28,351 nt of DNA, taken from positions 1 through 28,351 of the IMG/VR virus record IMGVR_UViG_3300022921_000075. One strand, given 5' to 3'. The translations under genes were made by a program, and so were the position numbers. Source of the DNA: a virus. Under the pieces are notes generated by a model, which made no database searches, was not told the origin of the DNA, and saw only the letters and a list, made by a program, of their open reading frames with translations. Below are positions 19,281-25,539 of this stretch, piece by piece; within the stretch, counting starts at the first letter, position 1, and each line of letters starts with the position of its first letter.

Positions 19281-19756
19281 TGAACAATTTAGCATCATTG
19301 ATAACTATCGGTATGTTGACGATAGTTAGCCCTATTGAAAGCGATGTCTCCACAACTATTGATGTGGGGCTTGTTAAGCCTTTCAAAAGAAAGCCATCTC
19401 GAAAAGACACATTAGGCACTCTTATGAATGCGCAGATTCAAGTAGAAAGCACCGGAAATCCGAATGCTCACAACAAGAAAGAAGATGCGGTAGGTGTGCT
19501 TCAAATCCGACCTATTATGGTCAGGGAAATAAATCGTCAACTTAAATTAGCGGGGGATGATAGTGTATTTAACCTTGACGATAGGTGGTCTGAATCCAAA
19601 TCAAAAGAAATGTGGTGGACTTTTGTGAATTTATCTCATAAAAATCATTCACCCGAGCGCATAGCAAGATGTTGGAATGGTGGGGGCAATGGTCACAAAA
19701 AACAATCAACAAAAAAATACTGGAATAAAGTAAAATCAATAATGTATGCAAAATAA
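19280..19756 (+). CDS. Lytic transglycosylase (SLT-type lysozyme fold), 158 aa
   Basis: A peptidoglycan-cleaving enzyme. The catalytic Glu is probably Glu56 in AQIQVESTGNPNA, followed by AVGVLQIRP (about 70-78) and CWNGGGNG (about 130-137), the three motifs of SLT-domain transglycosylases (ES-GN, GxxQ, and N-GG). A hydrophobic N-terminal stretch (SLITIGMLTIVS, residues 6-17) could serve as a signal or membrane anchor, so export may not need a holin. It is the probable endolysin. Its place in the early arm, beside ThyX and away from the virion operon, is unusual. The ThyX gene overlaps its end by 11 bases. Confidence 0.85.
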   Translation: MNNLASLITIGMLTIVSPIESDVSTTIDVGLVKPFKRKPSRKDTLGTLMNAQIQVESTGNPNAHNKKEDAVGVLQIRPIMVREINRQLKLAGDDSVFNLDDRWSESKSKEMWWTFVNLSHKNHSPERIARCWNGGGNGHKKQSTKKYWNKVKSIMYAK

Positions 19757-20366
19757 AGTAGAACTTTTAGGCTATTACGGGAGTGACAAAGTAATTGCCC
19801 AGTCCGCGTGGACATCAACATCAAGGGATTTGACAGACGACAAGGTCAGTAGAATCCCCGCGTTGATTAATATGCTATGGAGCAATGGACACGAAACTCC
19901 ATTTGAGAAGGCATCAGTACACTTTCTTGTAACCACTGATATTGCTACGCACATCCACCTGCTTAAGCACAGGATGTCATCACTTAACGCTGAATCAGCG
20001 CGATACAAGGAACTTAAAGATGATAAGTTCTATATCCCAATCGACTGGGACTTGGATAGCCAAGAACAATTAATTCAGTTTTCCGAACTATCCAACAAGT
20101 TGTATCACGAGCACATTGAAAAACTTACTCCATCACTCGGTAGAAAGAGAGCCAAAGAATCAGCAAGATTCTTTAAGACATACAATTCTCAAATCACCGC
20201 AGATGTTATGTTCAATATGCGCTCATTCGCAAATTTCTTAAATTTACGCGCATCGGAACACGCTCAAGTAGAAGTTAGGGAATTGGCTATTGATATGCTA
20301 AAACTCGTTCAAAAAATTGAGGGAAATCCATTTAAAGAAACCCTAATTAATATTTACAATGAGTAG
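19746..20366 (+). CDS. thyX: Flavin-dependent thymidylate synthase ThyX, 206 aa
   Basis: ThyX makes dTMP from dUMP with methylenetetrahydrofolate, NAD(P)H and FAD, feeding phage DNA synthesis. The signature appears at residues 74-87 as KHRMSSLNAESARY, close to the RHRxxSxNExSxRY consensus, with Lys for the first Arg and Ala for the first Glu position. GHETPFEKASVHF (48-60) is the other typical ThyX segment. The length is typical. The start overlaps the transglycosylase gene by 11 bases, and the next gene overlaps its end by eight. Confidence 0.93.
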   Translation: MQNKVELLGYYGSDKVIAQSAWTSTSRDLTDDKVSRIPALINMLWSNGHETPFEKASVHFLVTTDIATHIHLLKHRMSSLNAESARYKELKDDKFYIPIDWDLDSQEQLIQFSELSNKLYHEHIEKLTPSLGRKRAKESARFFKTYNSQITADVMFNMRSFANFLNLRASEHAQVEVRELAIDMLKLVQKIEGNPFKETLINIYNE

Positions 20367-20778
20367 TTATGCAATCATAATTAAGAAAGAAGGAGATAGA
20401 TACTTTTCGTACATAAAAAAAGTCAGTTCAAAACAAAACCCATTGTTTGACGCTCTTGATGAAATACGAATGGGCGAACGATTTTCCGCACACGAAATAT
20501 CGAGCAACCTGGAAGCGATATATTGCCCTGATGCGTCTGACTATGTTGACGATATGGTGACCCTTACGGATGCCGACGGAGAGGTTTTAGGCCAATTTTG
20601 TGGCGACATAGTTGTAATCGGCAAAAAAAATAGCGGGGACAGGAGCCGGTCTCAATCCATTGGACTTGAACTACATAGAGCGCAAGACATCCTTATGTCT
20701 CTTCATATAGACGGAAAGCCTGCGGTTCCAACTCCGGTTAGAGATAATTGGATTTCACGAAGGGGTGTTGATAACTAA
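20359..20778 (+). CDS. Unknown protein, 139 aa
   Basis: Starts MSSYAIIIKKEGDRYFSYIK and has an acidic middle (DASDYVDDMVTLTDADGEVL) and a basic Ser/Arg segment (KKNSGDRSRSQS). No family is recognised. It is coupled to thyX by overlap and ends the first transcription block before the operator-like region at 20822. Confidence 0.62.
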   Translation: MSSYAIIIKKEGDRYFSYIKKVSSKQNPLFDALDEIRMGERFSAHEISSNLEAIYCPDASDYVDDMVTLTDADGEVLGQFCGDIVVIGKKNSGDRSRSQSIGLELHRAQDILMSLHIDGKPAVPTPVRDNWISRRGVDN

Positions 20779-20821
20779 CGCCTAACTTTAATTGCCGAAC
20801 TTTGCCTATCGTGGTATATTA

Positions 20822-20890
20822 CTTCAGGTTCTACTTAAGTAGTAGTTACCTGAAGATACCTGAAGGTAACTACTTTACTAACTTAAGTAA
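20822..20890. promoter_or_regulatory. Complex operator-like cluster
   Basis: Dense symmetric elements: CTTCAGGT (20822-20829) opposite two direct ACCTGAAG boxes (20848-20855 and 20858-20865, ten bp apart), a perfect palindrome CTACTTAAGTAG (20831-20842), a perfect 10-bp inverted repeat AGTAGTTACC/GGTAACTACT (20841-20850/20865-20874), and a second ACTTAAGT (20881-20888). Ten-bp spacing places the boxes on one DNA face. It directly precedes a ribbon-helix-helix-like gene, so autoregulation is likely. RNA hairpins are an alternative reading. Confidence 0.65.
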
Positions 20891-20898
20891 CCTAAAGT

Positions 20899-21108
20899 AT
20901 GAAGAAGTACGAACTTCTAACTGACGAGAACGGCGAGCATCGCCTTGATATGCGATTCCGCCGCGATGAACTCAACGAAATACAAAAAGACCTTAACGAT
21001 GTTTATCCCGACTTCAATAAGTGGATGAGCAACTCTGTTAACAGGTTCTTTTTTAGGGAGATTGTAAATACTGCCCTGTCCCGATTAGACGAAGAACTGA
21101 AAAAATAA
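20899..21108 (+). CDS. Putative ribbon-helix-helix (Arc/CopG-like) regulator, 69 aa
   Basis: A short strand (HRLDMRFRRDE, about residues 14-24), then a helix (LNEIQKDLNDV), a turn (DFNKWM) and a second helix (SNSVNRFFFREIVNTALSRL) follow the ribbon-helix-helix order, where the strand pairs in a dimer and reads the major groove. The size suits a simple repressor. The start lies nine bases after the operator-like cluster, which contains repeated half-sites, so it probably regulates itself. The family call is by pattern only. Confidence 0.62.
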   Translation: MKKYELLTDENGEHRLDMRFRRDELNEIQKDLNDVYPDFNKWMSNSVNRFFFREIVNTALSRLDEELKK

Positions 21109-21195
21109 TTTGCATAAGTCAAATTTATTTTGTATGTTCGCGCTCCTTTTGGGAAAGTTCTTTGACTTATCGAATTAAATTAAATCAAAACGGAA

Positions 21196-21264
21196 GTTAC
21201 TGCCGTTCTATTCAGTAACGAAAATCCAATCTACATATGTCTAACTTTATTTCAAAAGTTACTG
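21196..21264 (+). promoter_or_regulatory. Alternative-hairpin leader of the ERF gene
   Basis: GTTACTG occurs at 21196-21202 and again at 21258-21264, within an exact 13-nt repeat (AAGTTACTGCCGT). CAGTAAC at 21213-21219 can pair with either. The first pairing leaves the ERF start codon (21237) free; the second encloses it in a loop. This could be a translational switch. It is seen as sequence only, and 7-bp stems are of modest strength. Confidence 0.45.
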
Positions 21265-21806
21265 CCGTACAACAGGCCCTTAAGGCCCCGAAGTCGCAGT
21301 ACAACTCATTCGGTAAATACTCTTATCGAAACCAAGAAGATATCCTCGAAGCAGTTAAACCATTACTTGCCGCAAACGGGCTTGTACTGACCATTAGTGA
21401 TAGTGTAGAGGAACTTGTTGGCGTAGCAATCATTACTGCTACGGCAACACTAACCGACGGCGATGAGTCGGTATCAGTTACCGCTCAGGCCGGAGTAGAC
21501 CTTAACCGAAAGGGTATGGATATCGCTCAATCATTTGGAGCATCATCCTCTTATGCTCGCAAGTATGCGCTAAATGGTCTATTCCTAATTGACGACACAA
21601 AAGATGCCGATGCTACAAATACGCACGGAAAACCCGCCCCCGCCGAGAAGGTAGCGGCAAAATCTTCACCCGAAGACACATTCAGTCAGGCTGTGGAATA
21701 CATCAAGCAGTCAAGCAATGCGGCTACCGCAGTAGGCTTGGTACTGAATAAGTACGGCTCCACGTTTAGCGATAAGCAAATCGCGGCAATCAAGAAGTTC
21801 GCCTAA
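21237..21806 (+). CDS. ERF-family single-strand annealing protein, 189 aa
   Basis: ERF proteins anneal complementary single strands in phage recombination and replication. The N-terminal two thirds show the family pattern: KSQYNSFGKYSYRNQEDILE (about 19-38), AVKPLLAANGLVLTISD (39-55), and the GMDIAQSFGASSSYARKYAL segment (about 93-112) followed by NGLFLIDDTKDAD. A Lys/Ala/Pro linker leads to a C-terminal helix with NAATAVGLVLNKYGS. The stop overlaps the start of the exonuclease by one base, the usual annealing-protein/exonuclease pair. Confidence 0.88.
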   Translation: MSNFISKVTAVQQALKAPKSQYNSFGKYSYRNQEDILEAVKPLLAANGLVLTISDSVEELVGVAIITATATLTDGDESVSVTAQAGVDLNRKGMDIAQSFGASSSYARKYALNGLFLIDDTKDADATNTHGKPAPAEKVAAKSSPEDTFSQAVEYIKQSSNAATAVGLVLNKYGSTFSDKQIAAIKKFA

Positions 21807-22630
21807 TGGAGTTTGCGAGTAAGTTGCTGGAGGCGACAGGTAAAGGATACCTGTCGTACTCTGCAATTAAATACGCCGCAGATGATTCTAAAAGCCAAGA
21901 TATGAAACTCTTTGAGTTGTATATGAAGGGTTTGTTAAGGAAAGAATCAGATGCGCTTACATTCGGAAGTTTGTATGATGCTATGCTACTTGAACCAAAT
22001 TCGGTAAACGACAAGTTCACAGTAATCAACGATTCCGAGTTTGTAGAAGGCATATCCGCTGATTACAAATCTCCACGCTCTACAAAAGTCTATAAAGAAT
22101 GGCTTGATGGAGAGACAAAGGTTGCCCTTGAATCCGGGAAGAAAATAATCTCTATGGATGACTGGAATACCGCAAAGGATATGATAAATCGATTGGACAA
22201 TAGTGAGATTATTGACCACGAAACAGGTGAGGTAACATCAGTTCGATATTACCTAACGGGGACTCCCCAATACGAGATTAACTCTTGGATTGGAGAAATA
22301 CCCGTACGCGGATTCCTTGACTGCTACTCCCCCGAAAATGGATTTATTTCGGACTCTAAATCCACGCGGTCAATACACGGATTCCGATACGATGTAGGCA
22401 ATTTTTGTTACGACATACAGGCCTACATCTATACGCAAGTTATGGGAACAAATGAATTTTACTGGGTTGTTCAGGAAAAATCATCCCCATACCTGTGCGG
22501 TGTGTATCGAGCATCAGAGCGTTCTCTTCAGTCCGGAGAGCGCAAGTTTTGGAGCGCGATAGCGAATATTAATAATTGGCTAAACAACGGCAATCGAACT
22601 GATTCGTTTGCTTTGTCGGGCGAAATTTAA
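21806..22630 (+). CDS. RecE-like PD-(D/E)XK exonuclease, 274 aa
   Basis: Probable 5'-3' exonuclease that resects ends for the ERF protein. The active-site pattern is in the middle: RGFLDCYSPENGFISDSKST (about residues 171-190), with Asp in GFLD and D-x-K in SDSK, then YDIQAYIY (about 206-213), with the Gln of RecB-like nucleases. A VVQEKSSPYLCGVYRAS segment follows. The length suits the DUF3799/RecE type. It starts on the last base of the ERF gene. Confidence 0.82.
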   Translation: MEFASKLLEATGKGYLSYSAIKYAADDSKSQDMKLFELYMKGLLRKESDALTFGSLYDAMLLEPNSVNDKFTVINDSEFVEGISADYKSPRSTKVYKEWLDGETKVALESGKKIISMDDWNTAKDMINRLDNSEIIDHETGEVTSVRYYLTGTPQYEINSWIGEIPVRGFLDCYSPENGFISDSKSTRSIHGFRYDVGNFCYDIQAYIYTQVMGTNEFYWVVQEKSSPYLCGVYRASERSLQSGERKFWSAIANINNWLNNGNRTDSFALSGEI

Positions 22631-22634
22631 TCAA

Positions 22635-23003
22635 ATGAGTTTAGTATCTAAATTTGTTACTTGGCTTTTCCCAAGTAAGCAGAAAGGATTGTCTTCGGTA
22701 GCGCAAGCATTCATAGCCGCGGAGAGGGGACTGGGATTAGACTTACGCAACTCTTCAAGTAGATATGTTGTTGAGAACAGACAACTCGTTGTCAACATAA
22801 TTATGCTTGGACGCAACATTACTCCTACTCAACTGCATAGAGAGTTATCTTCAGCAGGAATAGAAGGTGTTGGCTTAAGTCGTCGCAGTTTGTCGCTCTA
22901 TAAAAATAGGCACGATGAATACCTATCAAAGAAATCCGATGATGCTGTTCGTTACATTTGGAAGTATCGTCACATAGCAGAATTAATCAATCAATCACTT
23001 TAA
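22635..23003 (+). CDS. Unknown protein with weak DnaA-domain-IV resemblance, 122 aa
   Basis: The ATG at 22635 (MSLVSKFVTWLFPSKQKGLS) follows the exonuclease gene by four bases. The middle (SSSRYVVENRQLVVNIIMLG, then THxL-like helices and RRSLSLYKNRHDEYL) runs parallel to the DnaA domain IV order R-x-x-R-x-x-V-x-x-R-Q-(8)-helix-turn-helix, and to the stronger candidate at 25120. If right, it binds specific DNA, perhaps an origin. The resemblance is slight. Confidence 0.55.
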   Translation: MSLVSKFVTWLFPSKQKGLSSVAQAFIAAERGLGLDLRNSSSRYVVENRQLVVNIIMLGRNITPTQLHRELSSAGIEGVGLSRRSLSLYKNRHDEYLSKKSDDAVRYIWKYRHIAELINQSL

Positions 23004-23018
23004 TCTAAATCTAAAATT

Positions 23019-23285
23019 ATGTCTGATAAAATTTATGTAGGACGAGTTGAAACAAAGGAAGGCAAATATGGAGAACTTATTTCAGTCTCCCTCGGGCCAC
23101 AAGACTTTGAAAAATTAGAAGCCGCCAAAAACCAACGAGGTTGGGTTAATCTAAATTGGAAACAGTCCAAGGACGGAGGGTATTATATGGAGGTCTATCA
23201 AAATGCATCATCCGCAGGAGGCTCAAAGGTAAATGAAACCAAACAAGCCTTCACTCAAAGTCAATCAAACGACTTGCCATTTTAA
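23019..23285 (+). CDS. Single-stranded-DNA-binding-like protein, 88 aa
   Basis: A small beta-rich protein (KIYVGRVETKEGKYGELISV, GWVNLNWKQSKDGGYYMEVY) with a flexible Ser/Gln/Asn tail ending in SNDLPF. That end closely matches the SSB C-terminal tip (DDDLPF or DDDIPF), which recruits replication and repair partners. Its place beside the ERF/exonuclease pair supports a ssDNA-binding role. The body is shorter than a full SSB, so it may be a reduced OB fold. Confidence 0.65.
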   Translation: MSDKIYVGRVETKEGKYGELISVSLGPQDFEKLEAAKNQRGWVNLNWKQSKDGGYYMEVYQNASSAGGSKVNETKQAFTQSQSNDLPF

Positions 23286-23675
23286 TTGAGGTATAGTCAG
23301 TTCACCCCGGCATTTGCTATGGGTGAAGCGATGAGGAAAGGAGCCGACTCTTTTGAGTCGGACTCCACCTCTTTCGCAATTATAAAGGGAAAGCATAAGA
23401 TATCATATTCGTATGGATGCTTTGACCTATCAGAGGAAATAACCTGCTCAGAGTTAGACCTAACACGCGATTGCGTGTTTCTATTGTTCCCTGATAAACC
23501 AAATAGCAACATACTTATTTTAACCACTAAATACATTCGGTCGATAGCACCGGATGGTATTTTGCGACTTCGAGAAATAGACAAGAACCAAATACTTTAT
23601 AGCGACCGATATGAAATCCAAACAAGGAAAGATGATTTACTTGATGCAAGTTTCAATAGCGTATCTAAAAAATAA
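23286..23675 (+). CDS. Unknown protein, 129 aa (TTG start) or 118 aa
   Basis: The frame opens at a TTG directly after the previous stop (peptide LRYSQFTPAFAMGEAMRKGA, with the first residue read as Met). The first ATG is at 23319 (MGEAMRKGADSFESDSTSFA) and is the safer start. Beta strands dominate (HKISYSYGCFDLSEEITCSE, VFLLFPDKPNSNILILTTKY), with two Cys. No family is recognised. The end overlaps the following gene. Confidence 0.6.
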   Translation: MRYSQFTPAFAMGEAMRKGADSFESDSTSFAIIKGKHKISYSYGCFDLSEEITCSELDLTRDCVFLLFPDKPNSNILILTTKYIRSIAPDGILRLREIDKNQILYSDRYEIQTRKDDLLDASFNSVSKK

Positions 23676-23880
23676 GCAATGGAATACATCTGTTAGAGAA
23701 CTTGTTAGCGTACTTGATACGCCTGAAGAAATATTCAATAGCGAATTCGCTAGAAACTACTTAAAGTCACAAGTTGTTAATCGCTCAAGTGCCGCTTTTA
23801 AAGTACCCAATAACTTTAGGGTGTTAAAAGTTTTAGACAAAAAGCAAATCTCCCGCTCATTTTTTTATATGGAAGACTGA
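23611..23880 (+). CDS. Unknown basic protein, 89 aa
   Basis: Several starts are possible: 23611, 23632 (MIYLMQVSIAYLKNKQWNTS) or 23644. The longest overlaps the previous gene by 65 bases and the second by 44, both in another frame. The product is basic and helical (VRELVSVLDTPEEIFNSEFA, RSSAAFKVPNNFRVLKVLDK). No family is recognised. Confidence 0.55.
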   Translation: MKSKQGKMIYLMQVSIAYLKNKQWNTSVRELVSVLDTPEEIFNSEFARNYLKSQVVNRSSAAFKVPNNFRVLKVLDKKQISRSFFYMED

Positions 23881-23882
23881 AT

Positions 23883-24035
23883 ATGAAAAGAATGACAATA
23901 GCAGAGAAAGCCATCTTTATGAAAAGGTGGCACGGAGATACAGCACTAATCCAAGCAAGGCAATGCTTGGCTTTCAATGACTTTTCCGAATACTGGACGA
24001 AGGTAGTAGATGTTCTAGAAAAAAAACAATTATAA
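23883..24035 (+). CDS. Unknown small basic protein, 50 aa
   Basis: MKRMTIAEKAIFMKRWHGDT leads into helices (ALIQARQCLAFNDFSEYWTK), with Lys/Arg and Trp residues. It begins two bases after the previous stop and ends one base before the next start. No family is recognised; size and charge would suit a nucleic-acid-binding peptide. Confidence 0.5.
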   Translation: MKRMTIAEKAIFMKRWHGDTALIQARQCLAFNDFSEYWTKVVDVLEKKQL

Positions 24036-24036
24036 G

Positions 24037-24378
24037 ATGGGCATAACTGAAACACAGGAGTCAATCAATCGCATTATGAAATCAACACGCGACCTCCTAA
24101 TCCAAAAGAACAGGCAGTACGGCGATAGTGCCTTAAATCCAATTGGAGTATTTGGAACAACCGATGCAGTTGTTAACCTTGGTGCCAGGATGGACGATAA
24201 ATTAATGCGCCTTCGGGGACAGGGAATTGGTGCTCAGAGCGTCGACACTCTCTATGACCTTCAGGGATATATCGCACTTCTTATAATTGCAATTGAGCGA
24301 AGAGAAGGTATCGTTAGCACCGATATGGTTGTTATGGATGAATCAAACACCAAAGAAATTATAAGCAATGGAAAATAA
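24037..24378 (+). CDS. DUF1599-like protein, 113 aa
   Basis: The segment LIQKNRQYGDSALNPIGVFG followed by ARMDDKLMRL (about 51-60) and DTLYDLQGYIALLIIAIE (about 70-87) resembles the DUF1599 family, also called nucleotide modification associated domain 1. This is a small helical family related in style to MazG-type nucleotide hydrolases, with acidic residues (DDK, D-x-x-GY) suited to metal binding. A role in the phage nucleotide pool is inferred. It lies in the replication block. Confidence 0.65.
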   Translation: MGITETQESINRIMKSTRDLLIQKNRQYGDSALNPIGVFGTTDAVVNLGARMDDKLMRLRGQGIGAQSVDTLYDLQGYIALLIIAIERREGIVSTDMVVMDESNTKEIISNGK

Positions 24379-24619
24379 AACTAGATGCCGTAAGTGCGCC
24401 AAATGCGCAGAAGTAAAAAAGCAAACCGACGCCCTATTGCTTGATGCTTCAAAGATATTTGCTAATGAGGGCAAGACAAGTACCGCTGAAGAGATGCGGT
24501 TAGCATATAAAAAAGAATTAGAAATACTTTTAGAGGTTAAGCGACTAGACCCCGAATTAGGAGCAATTATTTTACCATATGAAGCTAACACTGAAGGACT
24601 TACAGAGATTTCTAACTGA
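24368..24619 (+). CDS. Unknown protein with CxxCxxC, 83 aa
   Basis: Begins MENKTRCRKCAKCAEVKKQT with Cys7, Cys10 and Cys13, a possible metal-binding knuckle lacking a clear fourth ligand, followed by a long acidic helix (STAEEMRLAYKKELEILLEV). It overlaps the previous gene by 11 bases and the sigma-like gene by 41. No family is recognised. Confidence 0.58.
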   Translation: MENKTRCRKCAKCAEVKKQTDALLLDASKIFANEGKTSTAEEMRLAYKKELEILLEVKRLDPELGAIILPYEANTEGLTEISN

Positions 24620-25247
24620 GGATACATTTTATCATTTCGTAGCAAGGAAACACGGATGCTTTATTAAAAACGAAGACGACCTATCGGAAGTTCGATGCAA
24701 GGCAATCCTTGGTGTTATGCGAAGATATAATGAAGAATATGAATTCGAAGATGAAAAACACCTCTACTCATCGGTTGAATTAACCGTTTGGAACGCCATT
24801 CGCACTATGCTAAAAAGTCATTCTCTAAATAAGAATAACTTACCAATTGATTCAGAGTGCACCCTGCTAAGGGGTGATGGCGAGGAGACTTGGTCAATTT
24901 ATGAATTAAATGCAATAGCAGACATAAAAGAATATGACAACACCATAGAGTGGCTTATGTCTTCTGCTCAGAATAGTCTAGACCCAATTCAAATGCACGT
25001 TTTTGAAAGAACTCTTCAGGGACTTACCGCAACCGAAATTGCGGAGGAGTTTCAATGGAGCACTCAAAATGTTCATACACGTCTAAAGACAATTGTTAAA
25101 ATTTTAAAAAAATTAAAAGATGCTGAAGAAAGAGAGATTCAATTTACTGTGCCAAGAGTATCAAAAGATATCAAGCGTAAACCCGCTAGAACGTACACGG
25201 CGTCACACTCACGTCGTAGCGAGGCAAGTGATTTCCTTAATTCTTAA
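24579..25247 (+). CDS. Sigma-factor-like protein, 222 aa
   Basis: The first part (DDLSEVRCKAILGVMRRYNE and LYSSVELTVWNAIRTML, about 34-80) has the spacing of ECF sigma region 2. The region DPIQMHVFERTLQGLTATEI with AEEFQWSTQNVHTRLKTIVK (about 133-172) is a region-4 helix-turn-helix. It would redirect host RNA polymerase to phage promoters. The basic tail overlaps the next gene by 128 bases in another frame. The start at 24579 overlaps the previous gene by 41 bases, and the next in-frame ATG is too far in. Confidence 0.75.
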   Translation: MKLTLKDLQRFLTEDTFYHFVARKHGCFIKNEDDLSEVRCKAILGVMRRYNEEYEFEDEKHLYSSVELTVWNAIRTMLKSHSLNKNNLPIDSECTLLRGDGEETWSIYELNAIADIKEYDNTIEWLMSSAQNSLDPIQMHVFERTLQGLTATEIAEEFQWSTQNVHTRLKTIVKILKKLKDAEEREIQFTVPRVSKDIKRKPARTYTASHSRRSEASDFLNS

Positions 25248-25539
25248 AAAGAAAATTCGACTATCTGAATATTCAATCGCTATCCTAATCAATCAGGACC
25301 GAAGCAACGTCTATCACAACATAGAGACCGCAAAAATAGAGATTGACCGCGGCAAAATTGAATACATTGAATCTCTTGAATATTGGAAGCAGGCATTGTC
25401 GTCGGTCCCACTAGAGGGCGCAATTGACTTTGCTTTTTCCCTTAAGAAAATTATTGATTCAAAAATTGAAGAAAATAAGATGACAAATCAAGAGGCAATT
25501 CAAATCTTAAGAGAAGAGTTAAACTATCGCCTAAAATGA
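25120..25539 (+). CDS. DnaA-domain-IV-like DNA-binding protein, 139 aa
   Basis: Residues about 25-70 (RTRRHTHVVARQVISLILKK, then SEYSIAILINQDRSNVYHNI) follow DnaA domain IV closely: R-x-R-x-x-x-V-x-A-R-Q, a hydrophobic helix, then a helix-turn-helix where DRSNVYHNIETAK stands for the RDHTTVLHA signature. It could bind a phage or host origin. The start at 25120 lies inside the sigma-like gene. No later ATG retains the domain, so a 128-base overlap is real. It ends overlapping the primase-helicase start by four bases. Confidence 0.7.
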   Translation: MLKKERFNLLCQEYQKISSVNPLERTRRHTHVVARQVISLILKKKIRLSEYSIAILINQDRSNVYHNIETAKIEIDRGKIEYIESLEYWKQALSSVPLEGAIDFAFSLKKIIDSKIEENKMTNQEAIQILREELNYRLK

